DNA of 64,000 nt from GW2011-AR1 sp937982425 (GTDB lineage: Archaea > Nanobdellota > Nanobdellia > Pacearchaeales > GW2011-AR1), in NCBI GenBank assembly GCA_036833455.1, contig DAITPU010000001.1, positions 173,016 to 237,015 of the forward strand. The letters are read 5' to 3'. The position numbers were made by a program, and so were the translations under genes. Below, piece by piece: positions 59,054 through 64,000 of the stretch (the first letter of the stretch is position 1; every line of letters begins with the position of its first letter). The notes under the pieces were generated by a model. The model was not told the DNA's origin. It made no database searches and saw only the letters and a list, made by a program, of their open reading frames with translations.

Positions 59054-62000
59054 ACCATTCCTCCAAATTTTTTTGTTTTTCTGTTTCTTTTCCAAAAATA
59101 GAATCTATATACCCTCTAACTAAATCTAATGTTTGCTTAAGATAAGAACTAACATTATATTTTTGAGCTAAATTCATTGCTGGATCAAGGTATTTTTTTA
59201 TTCCTCCTTCATGTATGGTAAAAATTATTTTTCCAGAACAAGCAGGGCATTTTCCATCTAAAGGAGGTCTACGAATAATTTCATTACAATCTACACACCT
59301 AAAATTTTGCATAGAAAACTTTCTAAGATTACCTCTTAGATCTCTAATAAAATGCCTTTCAATAATAAGTCTAGCGGTATCTGTTGTATCTACGCTTCTT
59401 AGTTTTTCTACCAACTTCATTTGGTGAGAAACCTTTTCTTCCATATTTTCCAAACTCTTATAAGATGAGCAAGTCACTCCTTCATTAAAATCCAGAGTAT
59501 CATGCGTAAACCCTATATTAAAAAAAGGGTCCTTGCCTTCTTTTAATAATTTCTTTAAATTATAAACCTGAACTTCTGAAGAATGCTTTCTTTCTTCAGC
59601 CAAACGATATAACTCAAGAGGATATGAATCAACATACTCCATATCTAAAATTTGATCATCAACTTCTCCAGCATCTATTCTGGAATTTAATACCAAAGGT
59701 GCATCTTGTGTTCCTCCTCTATGACTGGGAAGATATTTCTTAGAAAAATTTATTAGCACATCTCCTAACAACATTATCGCAGCTTCATCTCCATCACAAT
59801 CCCTTCTTATTGCTGCGTGCATATAAGGAGAAGCCATTAATCCCAGAGTTTTTGAAAAGCCTATGAATCTACAAATCACTCCTGCGCAATTATGAGGGGC
59901 CATACAAACCCCTAATTGCCCTATCAAATCTTCTTTTTTGGAAAAATTATAAAAACGAGGTAAACCATAAAACTTTTCTAAGAGGTCATCTATAAAATAA
60001 GAAATTCTTAAAAAAAGGTCTCCTCCTCTTTCATCTGGCGTGTCTAATGAATCTGGAATCAATACATCATGGGGCATCAACTCTAAAATTTGGGATTCGG
60101 AAATTAAATCTTCTCCATAAATATCTTTTACATATCCTAATTCCCTCAATTTATCGAGACTAGCTCCAATTTCAAAAGGTTTAAAATGAGTAAGTGGCAA
60201 TTCTGTTGCATCCATTCTTATTGTCCCGTCTTTATTTACTTGTAAATCATATCTTGCTCTAAGAATTCCTTTTGCTAAATTTTCCATACTCTTTTCATCT
60301 GAAGAAACTCCCCTAACACCTTTTATCAACTCGGGCAAATCATTTAAACCCATTCCCAGTTTAGAAAGGGAAGCCTTCAGATATTCATTGATTTCAATTG
60401 TCTGATTAAGATAAGGAATACCTTCTTTCTCTGAAAATTTATTTTTCTTTTCAGAATGAAGTTCTTTTGTGTCTGAAAAAAAATATTTTTTTTGCGTTTT
60501 TGAATCACAAAAAGGACATTTTGGAAAGATCACTCTTTTATTGCAATTTTCACATTCAAAAAGAGAATATTGAGAAGAGATTTTTCCTATTGCCATTGCA
60601 GATTGTAAACTTCTTAACCTTCCTCCTTCATTTCCTACAGAAAACAACATATTTGGGCTTCCTGTTAATTTTCTTAATTTTGCTTTTTCTGGACGACCCA
60701 TTCTAGCTCCAATAAAATCTCCAGATTTATCCTTTATCTCCAAAGAACATAATTCATTTATTATTTGAAAAGGTGTTTTTCCTTCAATTTCTAAAATAAC
60801 TTTAAAATACTTTTTGAAATCAACCTTCAAAGGATTTTCTATTCCTAAATTAAATAGAAATGCTAAACTATTCTCTTTATTGATAATTACATTTTCTATA
60901 AAAACTTCATGAGGAATTCCTAAAAGTTCCAAGGCCCTTTTACCTAAAGAAAAAATTTCTTTGTCTTTTTTAGTCCAAGGCAAAATTATTTTATCTTGAT
61001 ATGTTTGTTTTTCCATCCATCTGATTAAATTAAAAAACTCTTCGTTAGAAATCTCTTTCCAATAAAAAATATATTTTGGATGCAAAGGAAGTTTTTCTTT
61101 GTTTCCTATTTCTACTGACTCTATCAAACTTATTGTTTTATTTTTAAATTCTTTATAAAGAGGAATATTTTTTTCTTTTAATTCAAGTAACCACCATTCT
61201 TCTACATACCCTTGCTTTAGCAAATATGAATTACGATTTGCTACATCTGAAAAAGGAATTAAAATGTCCCCTAAATAAATTATTTCATCTATTGAATCGT
61301 AAATTTCTTGTGCTTGTTTTTTTGAAGTTAATTTTAAAACACTTCCATTTTTTAATTTGACTATTGGCCCCTCTAAACAATCGCAAGAAGTTATAGCACA
61401 ACCTTTTGTTGGTTTTTCTATTTTTAATTGAGTTCCAATTGCAAGAAAATTGTCCGTAACTCCCATTGTAGCTGGATGAACTGCTGCAGAACTAAAACCA
61501 GAATTTCTACTCCTTCCATATCTAAATCTAAAACTTCCAGAACGAGAAGGGTGACCATAAACCGGTCTTCCCGCAACTAAATCTTTTATATATGTTGGCG
61601 GGCCAGTCCCCGATTTTGCCTTGCCTTTTGAATTTCTTTCATGAATCTCAACATACTCATTTAACCAATCAAAACCGCTTCCAGTTATTCCATTTTTTCT
61701 TGCCATATTATATAATCTAAATCCCTTTGCAGCTTTTTGAGCCAATCCTTCTGCCAAAACAAGACAAAATCCGCTCCTTAAAAAATTAGTATTTACTCTA
61801 GGTAAATTTTTATAATTTGATACTTCTAAGGTTTCACTTGGATCTCCGGCAATTTGAATGGGCATGTGCTTAGCTAAAAAAATTGCCTCTTCTTCTGTAG
61901 GCATATATTGTAAATTAGTTACTCTCTCATGGAAATCTGAAAGTTCTGTCCAAACCCTTCTAACTTCTTCTTCAGTAGGGTCATATTTTGCAAAGCCAAA

Positions 62001-62531
62001 TTTTTCTCTTAAAAAATCGATTAATAAAAGAGTTAAACAACTTGCTGTGGTTCCAGCAGAACGAATTGGACCAGAGAAATTTGCAATTATATATTCTTGC
62101 CTGTCTCTTGTTTTTCCAATTTCTAAACCCGTAAACCCTTCTAAAGGACTCGAAACAACGCCCAAAGTAATGTAGCACATCCCAATACGTATTCCTGCAT
62201 CTAAACACTCTAAAATGTTATTAAATTTACAATATTTCTGTTCACTTACTTCTTCTGCTATTTTAAAAACAACCGTGGGGTCCAATTTTCCGTATTCTTC
62301 TTCTAAAGAAGAAATTCTTTCAGCTATTTGAGATTCCATCATTTGAGGATAAATTGTAGAAATCAGACTAACTACTTTTTCTGCCATGTTTTTGGCTAGG
62401 GGTATTTCTACTTTATCTAAAGGATCATACCCTTTAGCTCTAGCTTTATTTGCCATTTCATAAACTTCTTCAACTTTTAAGTTTAGTTTTTCAAAATAAT
62501 CTTGGGACCTTTTTTCCAAATTTAAATTCAT
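59031..62531 (-). CDS. polC: DNA polymerase D large subunit DP2
   Basis: 1166 residues, catalytic subunit of the archaeal replicase PolD; no intein. Landmarks: EKYCKFNNILECLDAGIRIG, GTGPPTYIKDLVAGRPVYGH, GRMGRPEKAKLRK, a zinc finger CENCNKRVIFPKCPFC near 690, catalytic RRDCDGDEAAIMLLGD near 935, and a second zinc finger CVDCNEIIRRPPLDGKCPAC near 1070. Close to the C-terminus QKNLEEWF fits a PCNA-binding PIP box. It overlaps the DP1 gene by 4 nt (ATGA). Full length for the family. Confidence 0.97.
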   Translation of the reverse strand: MNLNLEKRSQDYFEKLNLKVEEVYEMANKARAKGYDPLDKVEIPLAKNMAEKVVSLISTIYPQMMESQIAERISSLEEEYGKLDPTVVFKIAEEVSEQKYCKFNNILECLDAGIRIGMCYITLGVVSSPLEGFTGLEIGKTRDRQEYIIANFSGPIRSAGTTASCLTLLLIDFLREKFGFAKYDPTEEEVRRVWTELSDFHERVTNLQYMPTEEEAIFLAKHMPIQIAGDPSETLEVSNYKNLPRVNTNFLRSGFCLVLAEGLAQKAAKGFRLYNMARKNGITGSGFDWLNEYVEIHERNSKGKAKSGTGPPTYIKDLVAGRPVYGHPSRSGSFRFRYGRSRNSGFSSAAVHPATMGVTDNFLAIGTQLKIEKPTKGCAITSCDCLEGPIVKLKNGSVLKLTSKKQAQEIYDSIDEIIYLGDILIPFSDVANRNSYLLKQGYVEEWWLLELKEKNIPLYKEFKNKTISLIESVEIGNKEKLPLHPKYIFYWKEISNEEFFNLIRWMEKQTYQDKIILPWTKKDKEIFSLGKRALELLGIPHEVFIENVIINKENSLAFLFNLGIENPLKVDFKKYFKVILEIEGKTPFQIINELCSLEIKDKSGDFIGARMGRPEKAKLRKLTGSPNMLFSVGNEGGRLRSLQSAMAIGKISSQYSLFECENCNKRVIFPKCPFCDSKTQKKYFFSDTKELHSEKKNKFSEKEGIPYLNQTIEINEYLKASLSKLGMGLNDLPELIKGVRGVSSDEKSMENLAKGILRARYDLQVNKDGTIRMDATELPLTHFKPFEIGASLDKLRELGYVKDIYGEDLISESQILELMPHDVLIPDSLDTPDERGGDLFLRISYFIDDLLEKFYGLPRFYNFSKKEDLIGQLGVCMAPHNCAGVICRFIGFSKTLGLMASPYMHAAIRRDCDGDEAAIMLLGDVLINFSKKYLPSHRGGTQDAPLVLNSRIDAGEVDDQILDMEYVDSYPLELYRLAEERKHSSEVQVYNLKKLLKEGKDPFFNIGFTHDTLDFNEGVTCSSYKSLENMEEKVSHQMKLVEKLRSVDTTDTARLIIERHFIRDLRGNLRKFSMQNFRCVDCNEIIRRPPLDGKCPACSGKIIFTIHEGGIKKYLDPAMNLAQKYNVSSYLKQTLDLVRGYIDSIFGKETEKQKNLEEWFNQKATK

Positions 62532-63751
62532 TTTAATCTCTCCCCATATGTTTTTATTCCATCTTCTCCTGTTTCAAAATCTAAAAATTTTATCGCCCTT
62601 GTTTTCAAATTAAAAACTGGGACCTTACAATGATCTGGTGTGTTGCCGAATTTTTCTTGGTAAGGAGTCATTCCTTCCCAACTAGAAACAGAAATTATCA
62701 AAATATTATTATAATGATAAACATTGCTTTTGTGGGTGTGACCTGAAACAAAAATATCTGGGCTTTTCCTTATTAAAAGACCGTCTTTTTCTAGAGGAAA
62801 ATATTGGGTTGAACCATGAGTGGGGGCAAGATGCCTATGTTTTAATAAAAATTCCATAATTTTCTCAGGTTTATTCATACTTTTTTCTGCCATTAATTTA
62901 GGGATATTGTTTGCGAAATAAGGAAAACTAAAGCCATGGTAACAAAGAACATTAAACCCTTCAAATTCATTTTTGCTCCCAATATTTACCATCGAAGGAT
63001 TGCTTAAAATGATCACGTTTTCTAGTTCATATAATGGCCAAGCATATTTTTCATCAAAAGGGGGTTGAGGCTCCATTATTCTTACTCCATCATGGTTTCC
63101 AGGAGAAATTATAATTTTTATGTCCTTCCTTATTTTTGAGAGAAATTTAGCAATACCCATAAATTGATCTTCTAAATCTTTAATAGAAAGATCAAATTCT
63201 TGATCTGGATAATTACCTACTCCTGTAACTAAATCTCCTACGATGAAGAGATATTTTATTTTTTTTTGTTCTACTCCTTCTTTATTTAAATAATCTATAA
63301 AACGAGAAAAATCTTTTTCTAAAAAATTTTTGCTTCCATAATGAACATCCCCTATAAAAAGAGCATATTCTTCTACAGGAGATTTTTTTCTTTTATCTAA
63401 TCTTGATTCAGGAAAAATTATTTCATTTACAAATAAGATTTCTTTGTTTCCAAAACCCTTAAAACCCAAAACAGCGTCAAGAGGGATATTTTCTGCTTCT
63501 TTTATTAATTCCTCTTTGTCTTTACTTATAATTACCTTTATCTTCCCAGTAAGATCTTCTACTTCTAAAATTAAATTCTTATTTTTAGAAAAATTTTTGT
63601 TTAAAACTAGGCCGATTATAGAAAATTTTTGTTTATCTCCATTTATCTTTCCTATTGAAACTAAATTTTCTATAGAATTTTTATCAGAAATATAGTTACT
63701 AATTTCTTTATACCTGTTTTTAAAATGATTTACAAAATCTTTTACTTCCAA
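62528..63751 (-). CDS. polB: DNA polymerase D small subunit DP1 (proofreading 3'-5' exonuclease)
   Basis: 407 residues, short: many DP1 proteins have 480-600 and a longer N-terminal region. An OB domain (about 45-125, FSIIGLVLNKNF) precedes a phosphoesterase domain with FIGDVHYGSKNF, VGDLVTGVG, SPGNHDGVR, NVLCYHGFSF and SGHTHKSNVY, so the exonuclease metal ligands look intact. There is no ATG: a TAG stop lies two codons upstream and the first Met is deep in the chain, so the start is TTG at 63751. DP2 follows with an ATGA overlap. Confidence 0.94.
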   Translation of the reverse strand: MEVKDFVNHFKNRYKEISNYISDKNSIENLVSIGKINGDKQKFSIIGLVLNKNFSKNKNLILEVEDLTGKIKVIISKDKEELIKEAENIPLDAVLGFKGFGNKEILFVNEIIFPESRLDKRKKSPVEEYALFIGDVHYGSKNFLEKDFSRFIDYLNKEGVEQKKIKYLFIVGDLVTGVGNYPDQEFDLSIKDLEDQFMGIAKFLSKIRKDIKIIISPGNHDGVRIMEPQPPFDEKYAWPLYELENVIILSNPSMVNIGSKNEFEGFNVLCYHGFSFPYFANNIPKLMAEKSMNKPEKIMEFLLKHRHLAPTHGSTQYFPLEKDGLLIRKSPDIFVSGHTHKSNVYHYNNILIISVSSWEGMTPYQEKFGNTPDHCKVPVFNLKTRAIKFLDFETGEDGIKTYGERLK

Positions 63752-64000
63752 AGCTCTATTATTATTTTGAGGGGATGCACTTAAAACTTTAATGGGGAAA
63801 TCTTCTTTAATAAAATCCTCTTTTTTTTTTGGAGGGGTTTTTTTACTAAAAGGAAAATCTATTTGGATTAAAAAAGGGGTTCTTTTTTTAAACCCTTCAA
63901 TAATTCAAGAATTTTTTTTAGCAAATTTAAATTTTAAAAAATTTTTGAAGTTTTACTTTTTAATTTTTTTTAAAAAATTTGTGCATTTTTTTCAAAAATT
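63752..64000. other. 249-nt noncoding A+T-rich stretch upstream of DP1
   Basis: No open frame is seen here. The first 50 nt hold the probable PolD promoter (TATA-like taaagttttaagtg on the minus strand, about 63779-63791). Beyond it come two short G-rich blocks on the plus strand followed by T runs (ggaggggttttttt and aaggggttcttttttt), the second with a loosely matching aaaccctt, and then a nearly pure A/T region (63890-64000). A replication-origin role is possible but unsupported. Confidence 0.4.

Noticed and set aside
59031..62531. Possible intein in DP2
   Set aside because: Length (1166) and uninterrupted motifs around DCDGDE show no intein insertion.
1..64000. CRISPR array, rRNA, IS element or prophage genes
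   Set aside because: No regular repeat-spacer pattern, no rRNA-like block, no transposase and no capsid or terminase-like protein was seen.

Overview
This window is archaeal chromosome, A+T-rich and densely packed. The evidence is a set of archaeal information-processing genes: TFB, ribosomal proteins eL42/L44e and eS1/S3Ae, aIF2-alpha, EF-1-beta, RadA, an RPA-type single-strand binding protein, GINS, both subunits of the archaea-specific DNA polymerase D, FtsY/SRP54, Bud32, and Hef-type helicase and nuclease genes. Genes are short and tightly spaced, many with 4-nt ATGA overlaps. The single-gene machinery and the very large number of secreted proteins with short class III signal peptides suggest a small-genome DPANN archaeon, perhaps of the Pacearchaeota/Woesearchaeota type. 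That lineage call is inference, because no rRNA lies in the window. TATA-like boxes usually sit 24-27 nt upstream of the start codon, which implies mostly leaderless mRNAs.

Layout. 1-11.4 kb: two copies of a two-gene surface cassette, interrupted by tfb and tRNA-Leu. Each cassette is a KxGQ(I/V)(T/S)IFII membrane-anchored protein followed by an overlapping secreted protein. One secreted partner is a 2335-residue giant that ends in a lytic transglycosylase domain and a DUF2272-like domain. 11.4-18 kb: small proteins, L44e/S3Ae, tRNA-Thr, a winged-helix regulator with thioredoxin, GINS, phosphoglycerate mutase and an MgtC-type membrane protein. 18-25 kb: ftsY, a membrane protein, srp54 and bud32, then a convergent secreted papain-like protease with FG-GAP repeats and a dockerin, then tRNA-Gln. 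25-34.6 kb: ParA-type ATPase, S15-like protein, RecJ-like DHH protein, aIF2-alpha, a degenerate Nudix, a very small Nop10-like gene, uracil-DNA glycosylase, phosphatase, NDK, RadA, RPA, EF-1-beta and a degenerate HIT protein.

34.6-46.4 kb: a complete type IV pilus-like assembly locus. It holds a secretion ATPase, a platform protein, a run of small prepilin-like proteins (three of them 31-54 residues), and a prepilin peptidase at the end of the same strand. Divergent coiled-coil genes and two paralogous membrane proteins flank it. 46.5-50 kb: PRC-barrel protein, an M50-like protein without HExxH, and the third surface cassette. 50-53.5 kb: Hef split into separate helicase and nuclease genes, with a CBS-less IMPDH/GMP reductase-like gene between them. 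53.5-64 kb: M16 peptidase, tail-anchored protein, an Arm/Rmt-type 16S rRNA methyltransferase homologue, a TGS GTPase, TyrRS, a TctA-like membrane protein, and the DP2-DP1 operon followed by a very A+T-rich edge.

The main theme is cell-surface biology. The prepilin peptidase could process at least seven pilins and also the three KxGQ proteins. Their partners include wall- or protein-degrading enzymes. Together these could form an attachment or host-interaction apparatus; that functional link is a hypothesis drawn from sequence motifs and gene order.
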